Positions 44,814 through 53,346 are shown, counted from the first letter of the stretch. The stretch: 55,222 bases of DNA from an uncultured Pelagibacteraceae bacterium (GCA_902536925.1 CACAZL010000007.1:1-55222), one strand, 5' to 3'. The notes: generated by a model not told the origin, from the sequence alone. Numbers and translations are program-made.

Positions 44814-45437
44814 ATGTGTGGAAGATACGTAATAACTAGCCCCGTTACAAAAACAAAAAAACTTGTTAAGTCAGCTATACAAGTTGAAGATAATGAAAAT
44901 TATAATGCACATCCATTTCAAAAATTACCTGTAATTAAAAAATACAATAATGGAAATACTCTAGAAAATTTAAAGTGGGGAGTAGTACCTAGCTGGGCTA
45001 AGCAAAAAGATTTTAAACCTTTAATAAATGCAAGACTAGAAACTATAGATGAAAAAGTGTCTTTCAAAAAATTAATTCGACTACATAGATGTGTAGCTGT
45101 AGCAGATGGTTTTTATGAGTGGAAAAGAGAAAAAGAAAATAAAACACCTTATTATTTTTTAAGAGAGGATAAAAAGCTTATGTATTTAGCGGCTATTTAT
45201 GACAATGATCAATTTTGTTTAATAACCGAGGATGCAGATGAAAATATTAAAGAAATACATCATAGACAGCCTGTTATAATTAATGAAAATGATGTTAATA
45301 GATATTTAAATCTTGAATTAACAGGATCGAGTTTTCTGAAAGAGTGTAAAAAAACAAAATTAAACTTTCATGAAGTTTCAAAGGAAGTTAATAAACCTAC
45401 AAACAATAATATTTCTTTGATACAAACAATTTCTTAA
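44814..45437 (+). CDS. SRAP/YedK-HMCES abasic-site protein
   Basis: SRAP proteins form a covalent thiazolidine cross-link with abasic sites in single-stranded DNA through the N-terminal cysteine. The 207-residue protein begins MCGRYVIT, so Cys2 becomes the N-terminus after Met removal. Supporting residues are Asn72 in INARLET, Glu102 in GFYEWK and His149 in HHRQPVII (usual form HDRMPVIL). The usual YNIAP motif is altered to NYNAHPFQ. Together with the photolyase it belongs to the DNA-damage tolerance set of a sunlit organism. Confidence 0.92.
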   Translation: MCGRYVITSPVTKTKKLVKSAIQVEDNENYNAHPFQKLPVIKKYNNGNTLENLKWGVVPSWAKQKDFKPLINARLETIDEKVSFKKLIRLHRCVAVADGFYEWKREKENKTPYYFLREDKKLMYLAAIYDNDQFCLITEDADENIKEIHHRQPVIINENDVNRYLNLELTGSSFLKECKKTKLNFHEVSKEVNKPTNNNISLIQTIS

Positions 45438-45439
45438 AA

Positions 45440-46483
45440 CTATTTTTCTATAGTTGTTAAATGTCCCATTTTCCTTTTAGCTTTAACTTCTTTTTTTAAA
45501 TAATCATAAAAAAATTCATTTTCTTTAAATTTTTTATTTTTATATTCTAATATATCTTCACCAATCAAATTAAGCATTTTTGCATTATAAATTTTTTTTG
45601 TTTCTAATTTTTCAAGTCCACATACAGCTCTGATATGATTTTCAAATTGGCTAATGTTGTGTGAATTTATAGTTAGGTGTCCAGAATTATGTACTCGTGG
45701 TGCAACTTCATTAGCATATAAATTATTATTTTTATCTATAAAGAATTCGACGCACATAGTACCAATATAATCAAGCTCTTCAGCCACTGTTTTCGCCCAG
45801 TCCAATGCTTTATTTTTAATTTCATCACTTATGTCAGCGGGAATTTTGGAGTGTTTTAAAATCTGGTCTTCATGATAATTTTCAATTGGATCGTAAATTT
45901 CATATTTTTGGTGACCAAATCTTGTAACCACTACTGAAATTTCTTTTTTTAAATTTACTATCTTTTCTAAGATGTAGCCTTTTGAAAAATCAAAATTTTC
46001 ATTTAAATCATTTGCATTATTTATTTTATATTGGCCCTTTCCATCATAACCAAGTGTACAAGTTTTCAATAAACCAGGTATTAATCTATCGTTTATTTTT
46101 ATATCATCTAAATCGTTGATACTTACAAACTGTGTTGTAGTTATATTATTTTTATTTAAAAACTCTTTTTCAGTCATTCTATTTTGAATTAATTTATTTA
46201 TTTCAGGGCTTGGTAATACAGATTTGGTTTCATTAATTTTTTTCAATATATCATATGGGATATTTTCAAACTCATAAGTAACAAGATCGACTTTTTCTAA
46301 AAAGTTATTGATGATATTTATGTCTTGGTAGTCTCCATAAATAAATTCATCTGCAAAATTAATTGCGGGTGCATCTTTATCATCTGATAAAATAACCGTT
46401 TTAATATTAAGTTTTTTCGCTGCTGATGCTAATAGACTTCCTAATTGTCCACCGCCTATTATTCCTAGATCAGGTTTAGACAT
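45440..46483 (-). CDS. purK: N5-carboxyaminoimidazole ribonucleotide synthase
   Basis: A 347-residue ATP-grasp enzyme of purine synthesis, making N5-CAIR from AIR, bicarbonate and ATP. It begins with the preATP-grasp motif LGIIGGGQLGSLLASAAKKL and has TYEFENIPYDIL, KTCTLGYDGKGQYKI and MCVEFFIDKNNNLYANEVAPRVHNSGHLTI, in the standard order. It follows purE with 3 bases between, the classical pair. It is convergent with the SRAP gene, 2 bases apart. Confidence 0.95.
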   Translation of the reverse strand: MSKPDLGIIGGGQLGSLLASAAKKLNIKTVILSDDKDAPAINFADEFIYGDYQDINIINNFLEKVDLVTYEFENIPYDILKKINETKSVLPSPEINKLIQNRMTEKEFLNKNNITTTQFVSINDLDDIKINDRLIPGLLKTCTLGYDGKGQYKINNANDLNENFDFSKGYILEKIVNLKKEISVVVTRFGHQKYEIYDPIENYHEDQILKHSKIPADISDEIKNKALDWAKTVAEELDYIGTMCVEFFIDKNNNLYANEVAPRVHNSGHLTINSHNISQFENHIRAVCGLEKLETKKIYNAKMLNLIGEDILEYKNKKFKENEFFYDYLKKEVKAKRKMGHLTTIEK

Positions 46484-46486
46484 TAA

Positions 46487-46981
46487 TTACTTTGGTTTTT
46501 TTTTTACTTTTGATGTTTGTTTTTTTCGCCAATTTAAAAGTGTTTTTTTTACATTATTATCATACGTAGCTATAATTGAAGCAGCATATAAACCAGCGTT
46601 GATTGCACCATCTTCTCCAATAGCAACTGTGCCAACAGGAATTCCTTTTGGCATTTGAGCAATTGATAGTAAGCTATCTAAACCTTTTAACTTTTTACTT
46701 TCAATGGGAACACCTATGACTGGAATTCTAGTTATAGCAGCAATCATACCTGGTAAATGTGCTGATCCTCCAGCCCCAGCAATAATAATAGAAATATTAT
46801 TATTTTCTGCTTTCTTTGCATAGGTATAAAGTCTATCAGGTGTCCTGTGCGCAGAGACGATATTTGTCTCATAATTAACTTTTAAAATCTTAAGAACTTT
46901 TTCACAATTCTTCATTGTTTTGTAATCAGACTGACTGCCCATTACAATTGATACTTTATATGATTTTTTTTTGTATTTCAT
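46487..46981 (-). CDS. purE: N5-carboxyaminoimidazole ribonucleotide mutase
   Basis: PurE moves the carboxyl group of N5-CAIR to carbon 4. At 164 residues it has VSIVMGSQSDYKTM at the phosphate site, VSAHRTPDRL with the conserved histidine, and AGAGGSAHLPGMIAA. The C-terminus ends in a lysine-rich tail (KKQTSKVKKKPK). First gene of the purE-purK pair, divergent from the M19-like cassette across 104 bases; an (ATA)n microsatellite of about five units sits in that gap. Confidence 0.96.
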   Translation of the reverse strand: MKYKKKSYKVSIVMGSQSDYKTMKNCEKVLKILKVNYETNIVSAHRTPDRLYTYAKKAENNNISIIIAGAGGSAHLPGMIAAITRIPVIGVPIESKKLKGLDSLLSIAQMPKGIPVGTVAIGEDGAINAGLYAASIIATYDNNVKKTLLNWRKKQTSKVKKKPK

Positions 46982-47085
46982 GAAACCAATATCAATTTAC
47001 AGATATTTCCCTTAAATTGCAATTTTTAGCTAAGGACAGTTTAAGTTAGTGACAATCATAATAATAATAATAGTGTATACCAAAT

Positions 47086-48054
47086 ATGAATTATCGAATT
47101 GATAATCTTCAGTATTGTAAATGGTCTAGAGAAATCTTTGAAATAAATAATAAAGCTGGATTAAATGCGGTTCACGTAACTTTAGTTTATCATGAAGACT
47201 ATGATGAATTGCAACAAAGAATACAAGAGTGGAATAAACATTTCGAAGAAAATGAAGATCTTATATTTCTAGGAAATAACTACAATGATATTACAAAAGC
47301 AAAAGAAGAAAACAAAACTGCAATTTTTTTTGGATTTCAAAATTGTTCTCCAATTGAAGACGACATAGGTCTTATAGAAAAAGTACACTCACAAGGTTGT
47401 CGATTTATGCAATTAACTTATAACAACCAATCATTATTAGCCACTGGATGTTATGAAAAAAATGATAGTGGAGTTACTAATTTTGGAAAACAGGCTATTA
47501 AAGAAATGAATAGAGTAGGTATCGTTGTTGACATGTCTCATTCAGCAGAGAAAAGTACACTTGATGCAATTGAAATTAGTCAAAAACCTATTGCAATCAC
47601 TCATGCAAATCCAACTTTTTGGTTTGAAGCGAAAAGAAATAAATCTACAGAATTATTAAAAGTTTTATCCGATAGTGGAGGAATGTTAGGGTTATCATTG
47701 TATGCTCATCATTTAAAAGATGGAACGAATTGTAAAATAGAAAGTTTTTGTGAAATGGTTGCAAGAACAGTTGAAATTATGGGTATTAATAATGTTGGTA
47801 TAGGATCAGACTTATGTTTGAACCAACCAGACAGTGTAGTTGAGTGGATGAGAAATGGAACATGGTCAAAATCAAAAAATTTTGGTGAAGGCAGTAAAGA
47901 TAAACCTGGTTTTCCAAAACAACCAGATTGGTTTTTGGATGCAAGAGGATTTAATAATGTAAACACAGAACTAAAAAATAAAGGTTTTCACGAAGAAGAG
48001 ATAAATAAGATACTTGGCAATAACTGGTTTAATTTTTATAAAGGAATTAATTAA
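47086..48054 (+). CDS. M19 (renal dipeptidase-like) protein with an incomplete metal site
   Basis: A 322-residue TIM-barrel protein of peptidase family M19. Kept residues are His152 in VVDMSHSAE, His173 in AITHANP and Asp242 in GIGSDL. The N-terminal HxD pair of true dipeptidases is missing (here YRIDNLQYCKWSREIF), and the bridging glutamate is replaced by Gln85 in FFGFQNCSP. The binuclear zinc centre therefore cannot form in the usual way. I know similar FGFQN-type sequences from roseobacters, so this is a real subfamily, not a decayed gene. The C-terminal region with PGFPKQPDWFLDARGF is also subfamily-like. Coupled to the next gene by a one-base overlap. Confidence 0.82.
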   Translation: MNYRIDNLQYCKWSREIFEINNKAGLNAVHVTLVYHEDYDELQQRIQEWNKHFEENEDLIFLGNNYNDITKAKEENKTAIFFGFQNCSPIEDDIGLIEKVHSQGCRFMQLTYNNQSLLATGCYEKNDSGVTNFGKQAIKEMNRVGIVVDMSHSAEKSTLDAIEISQKPIAITHANPTFWFEAKRNKSTELLKVLSDSGGMLGLSLYAHHLKDGTNCKIESFCEMVARTVEIMGINNVGIGSDLCLNQPDSVVEWMRNGTWSKSKNFGEGSKDKPGFPKQPDWFLDARGFNNVNTELKNKGFHEEEINKILGNNWFNFYKGIN

Positions 48055-49706
48055 TGCAAGTTCCACTAAGAGATCCTAAAATTGTAATGAAACTCTCTAG
48101 ACTTGGATCGTTTCATCAATCTAAATTATCTTTTCTAAGATCATTTTTAAATGAGTTCAAAGATTGGAAATATAACAGAGATTTGTTCGACTTGAATGAT
48201 AGGGGGTATGGAGTTGCCATTTATTCATTTTCAAAAGATAAAAAAACATATTCTCTAGTTTGTTTTGCCAATGAACTTAAAGATGAGGAAAGATCTGATA
48301 GAGTAATAGCAACTAAATGGGATGCTGCATTTGCTTTGTATGATGGCATTCCTTCAAAAATTGATATTGATAGACTTTCACAAAATGTTCCTAAACAAGA
48401 AGTAGGGAGACTTTCTTATAAAGAACTAACTCTATCAAGAGCAAATAGATCAGTTAGAGCATTTAATTATGTGGTTGAGTGTTTATCAAAAGGTATCCAG
48501 CCCAATACTAATGAGCTCTCAAAAGTTGGATACTTGTACAGAACAACTGCAGTATACGGCTCAGGAAAATTTGGATTAGCAGACAGGTTTAGAATTAAAA
48601 ATAGAGATGAAATAAATGGTCCTTTTAGATTGGAAATGATGTTAGTTTACCTTGTAAGACAATTCACTTTCGATCAAGTCAATCATATAGCAAAAAATAA
48701 AAATCCTAAAGACGCTGTAGAATTAGACTTGGATATTTGCAGAAATTTAGGAATTGGAAATTCAACTGGATTAGGAATGGCACCATTTATAATTAATCAC
48801 CCTTCATTGTTAAATAATTGGATTCTAGCTAAAGAGACAGCTTTAAAAAAAATAAGAGAAATAGAAAAAGTATCAGAAGAAGATTTTAAAATTTTTTACA
48901 ACTGTTTAACAAAATCTTTAAAAAATGTAACTTCATGGAATACTGACAGTGAATATCAAAAGAAAAAAGTTGAGAATTTAATTAATGATTTGCAAAATTT
49001 AGTCAAATACTTGAAACATAATATTGATAAATCAAATTTTTATATATTCGATAAATTATACAACTGGGCAGAGGAAAATTTATCTGAAGAAGGAGTTGAG
49101 TATTTGGTTTCTATAATGATGGAGCCATACAATAAAATAACCGATCCTTTAATTTCTCAAATGAGTTCAGACGAGGATAGTAGTTTTAATATACCTGTAG
49201 ACAGAACTATAAATGACCTAAGAGAAATAATTGAAAAAAATTATTCAGATATTTTAAAAATTGATTTTTCAAAAAATGAAAATAATAAAAAATTTTGGTT
49301 CATTTCAAAAAATAAAGAAGAGCCTAGAATTGGAGATCGGTTTGAAGATAATGGTTCAGAACTTGAGCAGCCAACGGCTATTGCTAGAGATATAAAAAAA
49401 CTTTATGAAACTATTTTTAATTTAAAAAACAGCTTAAAGATTGGTAATTTTCTAGTACAGAACAATGATTTAAGACATATTGTAAGAAGAGTGTTTATAA
49501 CAGAGAAATATCCATATTCTGAAATTCAAGATAACACTATCGGCTCAAAATTAGTTCCTATTGATATGTTAAGACTTAAACTATCTTTTTTTGGGGCGGT
49601 AAAGTTTGATCCAAGATCTGACAAATGGTTAAGGATTTGTATGTTTCAAGGAGCTCCATTACCAAATGAACTTAATTCATTTAATCAATATTGGATATAT
49701 AACTAA
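48054..49706 (+). CDS. 550-residue protein of unknown family
   Basis: A large soluble protein with no signal peptide, membrane helix or domain that I recognise. Conserved-looking stretches include MKLSRLGSFHQSKLSFLRSF, RGYGVAIYSFSKDKKTYSLV, VIATKWDAAFALYDG, YRTTAVYGSGKFGLADR, LDICRNLGIGNSTGLGMAPF and RRVFITEKYPYSE. The GNSTGLGM motif and the clustered Arg/Tyr/Trp residues look like an enzyme or ligand site, but this is only an impression. It starts on the overlap with the M19-like gene and is followed 8 bases later by the DUF3726-like gene, so it is the centre of a conserved-looking cassette. Function unknown. Confidence 0.8.
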   Translation: MQVPLRDPKIVMKLSRLGSFHQSKLSFLRSFLNEFKDWKYNRDLFDLNDRGYGVAIYSFSKDKKTYSLVCFANELKDEERSDRVIATKWDAAFALYDGIPSKIDIDRLSQNVPKQEVGRLSYKELTLSRANRSVRAFNYVVECLSKGIQPNTNELSKVGYLYRTTAVYGSGKFGLADRFRIKNRDEINGPFRLEMMLVYLVRQFTFDQVNHIAKNKNPKDAVELDLDICRNLGIGNSTGLGMAPFIINHPSLLNNWILAKETALKKIREIEKVSEEDFKIFYNCLTKSLKNVTSWNTDSEYQKKKVENLINDLQNLVKYLKHNIDKSNFYIFDKLYNWAEENLSEEGVEYLVSIMMEPYNKITDPLISQMSSDEDSSFNIPVDRTINDLREIIEKNYSDILKIDFSKNENNKKFWFISKNKEEPRIGDRFEDNGSELEQPTAIARDIKKLYETIFNLKNSLKIGNFLVQNNDLRHIVRRVFITEKYPYSEIQDNTIGSKLVPIDMLRLKLSFFGAVKFDPRSDKWLRICMFQGAPLPNELNSFNQYWIYN

Positions 49707-49714
49707 AGCAATCA

Positions 49715-50323
49715 ATGAGAAGTTATAGTGAAATTGATACAATTGTTAAACGTTCAACTAGAGCAAAAGGTTTCTCATGGGGAGTTGCGGAAGAAATAGG
49801 AAAGAACATTAAACAACTTGAGTTATTTGGTTTACCAGGAATAAAACACATAAACCAATATTTTAAGATTTTTAATAATGAAAAGTTTGAAAATTGCCAA
49901 TCTTTTAATAAAAGCAACAGACCTCAAAACTTTTACTGTCCGATTAAACTTGGATTAAGTTTTTTTGATCAATCTTTCTCTATTCAAGAGCTAATTGATA
50001 TAGAAATAGATAAAATGGCTTACCCGTTGATATTTTTGCCATTTGTCAGCAGATCTTCTGAAATAACAGGAAAAAGAATTTTTTTAAAAATAGATCAAAA
50101 AGAATTTTTATTAAATTTCAATCAATCAATTTATTCGAATTATTTAAGTAGTGAGATTGTAGAAAAAGCTGATGTAATTAAAATTCAATTCTTAGAAAAT
50201 AAGAATAATTTTTCCGAAGAAGATTGGAAAGAATTAACAAAATTATCTGAAAACACATTTGTGGAAGAAACTGATGAGTTAAAACAAAAAACTGCAGGAG
50301 CAGGATTAACAGATAATGACTGA
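49715..50323 (+). CDS. DUF3726-like protein
   Basis: 202 residues; the N-terminus RSYSEIDTIVKRSTRAKGFSWGVAEEIGKNIKQLE is the sort of sequence I associate with DUF3726 (the AxGxSWGxAEE element). The remainder is mixed, with ALLxxLF-like strands (MAYPLIFLPFVSRSSE, GKRIFLKIDQKEFLLNF), and no catalytic set is evident. It overlaps the 55-residue CxxC gene by 8 bases and follows the 550-residue gene, so the three plus the M19-like gene form one unit. Role unknown. Confidence 0.65.
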   Translation: MRSYSEIDTIVKRSTRAKGFSWGVAEEIGKNIKQLELFGLPGIKHINQYFKIFNNEKFENCQSFNKSNRPQNFYCPIKLGLSFFDQSFSIQELIDIEIDKMAYPLIFLPFVSRSSEITGKRIFLKIDQKEFLLNFNQSIYSNYLSSEIVEKADVIKIQFLENKNNFSEEDWKELTKLSENTFVEETDELKQKTAGAGLTDND

Positions 50324-50483
50324 TAACTTTGAATACAAATCAGACAAATCAGATAATAATGAATTAAATGATATTTGTGATGAATGTAAAAAAGAAGATG
50401 AGACAGTAACTCAAAATTTAATACTCACAGGATATAAACTTTGTAACTCCTGCAGGACATCAAAAACTTTATTTCCACTTTAA
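50316..50483 (+). CDS. 55-residue CxxC...CxxC protein
   Basis: This short gene starts with ATG overlapping the DUF3726-like stop by 8 bases and stops 4 bases into the 3' end of the convergent Yip1-like gene. The product has an acidic N-terminus and two cysteine pairs, Cys21/Cys24 (ICDEC) and Cys43/Cys46 (LCNSC), the pattern of a zinc ribbon or a small metal/redox site. The tight overlap argues that it is translated. No named family recognised; function unknown, probably a partner of the preceding proteins. Confidence 0.65.
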   Translation: MTDNFEYKSDKSDNNELNDICDECKKEDETVTQNLILTGYKLCNSCRTSKTLFPL

Positions 50484-51025
50484 ATATTCGTACTAATAGG
50501 TAATGAATTAATTTTTGTCATTACGAAAGAAATTGTCAAAAAAGAAATAATTAAAAAAGACAAAAATACAATTCCAAATGCTTTTAAATTTGATTTTAAA
50601 TTTAAAATATGTCTTGTTGCTATAATTAATGAAGCAAAAATCCAAAATTGGGTAAGAAAAATAATTAAAAGAACTAATTCTGGTGTGACAGCAAAAAATC
50701 TTATTAGTCCAGGAGCGTGTGCGTACCCAACGGCTATAAGAACTCTTTTAAATGGAATTTTTCTATCTTTATCAGGAAAAATTTTAACCCCAATTACAAA
50801 TATAAAAATTGCCCACACCAGCCATGTTAATAATGCTGTTAAACCAGATATACCAACTGAAGTTTTTACAATCGTGTTAGCCGCAACTGCTCCAGCAACT
50901 CCATCTAAAATCATAATTAGAATTGCAAAATAAATTCCGGCTTCTCCATAATATCTTGGAGTTCTATAAAGAGTTTTATCAAGCTTTAACGATTTAAAAA
51001 CTATATCTAAAAACTGAGCAAACAT
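50480..51025 (-). CDS. Yip1-like multi-pass membrane protein
   Basis: 181 residues with about five hydrophobic segments (IYFAILIMILDGVAGAVAA, ALLTWLVWAIFIFVIGV, LVLLIIFLTQFWIFASLII, AFGIVFLSFLIISFLTISFV). The conserved VLIAVGYAHAPGLIRF between helices matches the Yip1-domain family, common in alphaproteobacteria and of unknown role. The start overlaps the preceding 35-residue gene by one base (TAATG). It faces the CxxC gene, and the last bases overlap. Confidence 0.75.
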   Translation of the reverse strand: MFAQFLDIVFKSLKLDKTLYRTPRYYGEAGIYFAILIMILDGVAGAVAANTIVKTSVGISGLTALLTWLVWAIFIFVIGVKIFPDKDRKIPFKRVLIAVGYAHAPGLIRFFAVTPELVLLIIFLTQFWIFASLIIATRHILNLKSNLKAFGIVFLSFLIISFLTISFVMTKINSLPISTNI

Positions 51026-51132
51026 TAATTATCTTTATTTTTTTTTTGCGCCTTATACGAAACGATTAATGGGAATATTATTAGAGCAATAGCGATTATA
51101 ATGCAAACAACTATGAAAAAGGTTTTCGTCAT
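51025..51132 (-). CDS. 35-residue single-pass membrane peptide
   Basis: The frame MTKTFFIVVCIIIAIALIIF followed by a short polar tail (KAQKKNKDN) encodes one membrane helix with the N-terminal part lipophilic and a Cys at position 10. It is too short for ordinary gene calling, but the TAATG overlap with the Yip1-like gene suggests translational coupling. A 13-bp inverted repeat lies 1 base before its ATG. No homologue recognised. Confidence 0.5.
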   Translation of the reverse strand: MTKTFFIVVCIIIAIALIIFPLIVSYKAQKKNKDN

Positions 51133-51133
51133 A

Positions 51134-51160
51134 TTTAGGGGGAATTAAATTCCCCCTAAA
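51134..51160. repeat. perfect 13-bp inverted repeat between the demethylase and the mini-peptide
   Basis: TTTAGGGGGAATT and AATTCCCCCTAAA are exact reverse complements around one central base. The core of five G and five C pairs is exceptional in such AT-rich DNA. It lies 10 bases after the GcvT-like gene stop and 1 base before the 35-residue gene. No T-tract follows it in the leftward direction, so it is not a standard intrinsic terminator; mRNA 3'-end protection or control of the small gene is possible. Confidence 0.7.
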
Positions 51161-51170
51161 AAAATTTTTA

Positions 51171-52526
51171 TCACTTACTGACTACTTCTCTTGTATTTGC
51201 GTTGTAAGATTCTGTAAATGGAATATCAACTACAACTGCATCAACCGGTTCTCCAGGTTTATCAGAATATTTTTCTGGTAGGTGGACTTTAAATTTCGAT
51301 CCAACCTTACCTCTTGGAAAACCATTTGCATTCAGCGTGCCATCAAATGGAACGTATCCCATAGCAATATTTTTCCCTTTTTCTGGGTGATACCAAGGAG
51401 AAGTTATAAATCCTACAGGTTCACTGCCATTTTCTGAAATTAACCAAAAATCTGGAGCGTATTCTTCAATAGGTTTTCCTCCTAGTTCAAGCCCAACTAA
51501 TTGAAGTTTGTAAGGTTTATGACCTGCTTTTAAATCAGCTTTCATTTTCTCGAGAGCTTTTTTACCAACATAATCACCTTTTTTGTTCCATTCACCTTTT
51601 CCAGATAAAGAAACTTGATATCCAAGATTACATTGAAAAGGATTATGCTCATGATCCATATCTTGTCCCCATGAAAGAATTCCAGCTTGAATTCTTCTAT
51701 GGTGTGCAGGAGCAATGACCATTAAGTTATGTTTTTTACCTGCTTCAAGAACAGCATTCCACATATCTTCAGCATATAAAGTTGCTTCTCTTAAATATAT
51801 TTCAAATCCAGACTCGCCTGAAAAACCTGTTTGAGAAATAATACAACTTCTTCCACCTACTTTTGCTGATGCCAAACCGTAAAAAGGCATGTTGTCTATG
51901 TCAACTTCATCTCCACAAAGATCTTTCATTAAAGCTTTTGCTTTAGGACCTTGAATTTGTACAGGACAAGCATCTATTTCATTAATTTGAACATTAAAAC
52001 TTTCATCTGCATTTACTCCTTGCAGATATAATCCAATATCACTATCTGATAAACTAAACCAAAATTCATCTTTAGATATTCTTAAAAGAATAGGATCATT
52101 TAATACTCCTCCATATGCATTACACAAAATTACATATCTTCCTCTCATTGGAGAAATTTTTGTAGCATCCCTTGTAATTACATAATCAACAAATTTTTCT
52201 GCATCTGGTCCTTTAACTTGTATTTGTCTTTCAACTGCAACATTCCACATTGTTACATGGTTTTTAATTGCTTCGTACTCAACCATTGCACCACCATCTT
52301 CAGGTTTAACATAACCTCTTGGATGGTAAATTCTGTTATATACAGTTGCTCTCCAACATCCTGCTTTCATTGATAAATGCCAGTATGGAGACTTCCTTAC
52401 TCTTGTTGATATTAGCATCTCAACTTTAGTAGGTCCACTTTGTCTTAAATTGTATGGTACTTTTCTGTCAGACTGATCTACTGATGTTGTATGTCTTAGT
52501 TTACTATAGTCAAATTCATTAGACAT
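51171..52526 (-). CDS. GcvT/DmdA-like THF-dependent demethylase
   Basis: A 451-residue member of the GcvT superfamily. The N-terminal RVRKSPYWHLSMKAGC, VYNRIYHPRGY and MWNVAVERQIQVKGPDA segments resemble DMSP demethylase DmdA and its non-DMSP relatives, and the C-terminal half has CIISQTGFSGESGFEIY and HHRRIQAGILSWGQDMDHEHNPF. Typical DmdA is about 370 residues, so the extra length and the unusual N-terminus argue against calling it dmdA outright. It probably transfers a methyl from a methylated osmolyte to THF. It overlaps the MetF-like gene by 8 bases; the pair together makes methyl-THF and oxidises it. Confidence 0.72.
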   Translation of the reverse strand: MSNEFDYSKLRHTTSVDQSDRKVPYNLRQSGPTKVEMLISTRVRKSPYWHLSMKAGCWRATVYNRIYHPRGYVKPEDGGAMVEYEAIKNHVTMWNVAVERQIQVKGPDAEKFVDYVITRDATKISPMRGRYVILCNAYGGVLNDPILLRISKDEFWFSLSDSDIGLYLQGVNADESFNVQINEIDACPVQIQGPKAKALMKDLCGDEVDIDNMPFYGLASAKVGGRSCIISQTGFSGESGFEIYLREATLYAEDMWNAVLEAGKKHNLMVIAPAHHRRIQAGILSWGQDMDHEHNPFQCNLGYQVSLSGKGEWNKKGDYVGKKALEKMKADLKAGHKPYKLQLVGLELGGKPIEEYAPDFWLISENGSEPVGFITSPWYHPEKGKNIAMGYVPFDGTLNANGFPRGKVGSKFKVHLPEKYSDKPGEPVDAVVVDIPFTESYNANTREVVSK

Positions 52527-53247
52527 AGTTATTCTCCTTCAACCACTTGTTAGTTTCCTTCAAGCCGCCGAATGTATAAATGTGGAAATAATCAGTATGC
52601 GATTTAACTTTCCCAATTAAATCATTAGGGTCTTTAGGTTTCAATAAATCTAACGCCTTACTAAAATTAGATTTAAGAAAGTTAATGGAATTTTTTGCCC
52701 CTACAATATTAGCAAATTTAATTAAGCTAGATATTTTCATTGGCCCAGTTATTCCAACATGAACTGGTATTGTTTGTTTTGAGATAAAATCTATAATAGG
52801 CTGAGTATCCATTAGCCACTGTGTAACTATATAATCAGCATAAGGCTTTTTATCTATCATAGCTTTTTCTAAATCAGAGTCGGATATATCAGGACTCCCC
52901 TCGGGATGTCCAGCAATTCCAATCTTGATACCATCAAAAAACCCTGTCTCTAGCATTTGATATGAGCTATCAAATTTTCCGATCGGGTCACGACTTCCAC
53001 CTATCACCAAGACCTGCTTAACACCCAAATCTTTACATCTAGAAACATAATCTTTCAGCTGATTTTCATCATTTATTGACCTTGCAGGGAAGTGAGGAAC
53101 TGGATTAAATCCCTCTTTAACTAACTCTCCAGACTGTTGAGCGGTCTCTTTATAATCACCCCCAGGTAGCATTGTAACATAAACATCTTTTACCTTTGGC
53201 AACGTGCTTAAATCAGTTTTAGGACCTATTTCTAAAGAAAAATTCAT
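52519..53247 (-). CDS. short MetF-like methylenetetrahydrofolate reductase homologue
   Basis: 242 residues, shorter than ordinary MetF (about 290-300). TIM-barrel traits: FSLEIGPKTDLS at the N-terminus, VLVIGGSRDPIGKF, GIKIGIAGHPEGSPDI (cf. GYPExHP), ADYIVTQWLMD and VHVGITGPMKISSL. It would oxidise 5-methyl-THF to methylene-THF if it is paired with the downstream demethylase. It is first in its operon, with the GcvT-like gene overlapping it, and is divergent from egtB over 104 bases. Its small size may mean it has lost the flavin-loop contacts of MetF, or that it is a distinct subfamily. Confidence 0.78.
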   Translation of the reverse strand: MNFSLEIGPKTDLSTLPKVKDVYVTMLPGGDYKETAQQSGELVKEGFNPVPHFPARSINDENQLKDYVSRCKDLGVKQVLVIGGSRDPIGKFDSSYQMLETGFFDGIKIGIAGHPEGSPDISDSDLEKAMIDKKPYADYIVTQWLMDTQPIIDFISKQTIPVHVGITGPMKISSLIKFANIVGAKNSINFLKSNFSKALDLLKPKDPNDLIGKVKSHTDYFHIYTFGGLKETNKWLKENNYV

Positions 53248-53317
53248 AAGTAAATTCTTAATTATTTTATATTCCGTGTCTATAAAAATATTAAACAGGT
53301 GAACACATTGTAACCCA

Positions 53318-53346
53318 TTGTCATGATATGAAAATTTAATTAAATT
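53318..53346 (+). promoter_or_regulatory. candidate promoter of egtB, possibly leaderless
   Basis: TTGTCA (53318-53323) and TAAATT (53341-53346) are 17 bases apart. The start predicted from this would fall at about 53353, at the ATG of egtB (53352), and no Shine-Dalgarno precedes that ATG. Both points are compatible with a leaderless transcript, but the -10 match is only moderate. Confidence 0.35.

Noticed and set aside
47055-47075. (ATA)n microsatellite ahead of the M19-like gene
   Set aside because: A few units of low-complexity repeat are common in such AT-rich DNA; no sign of function.
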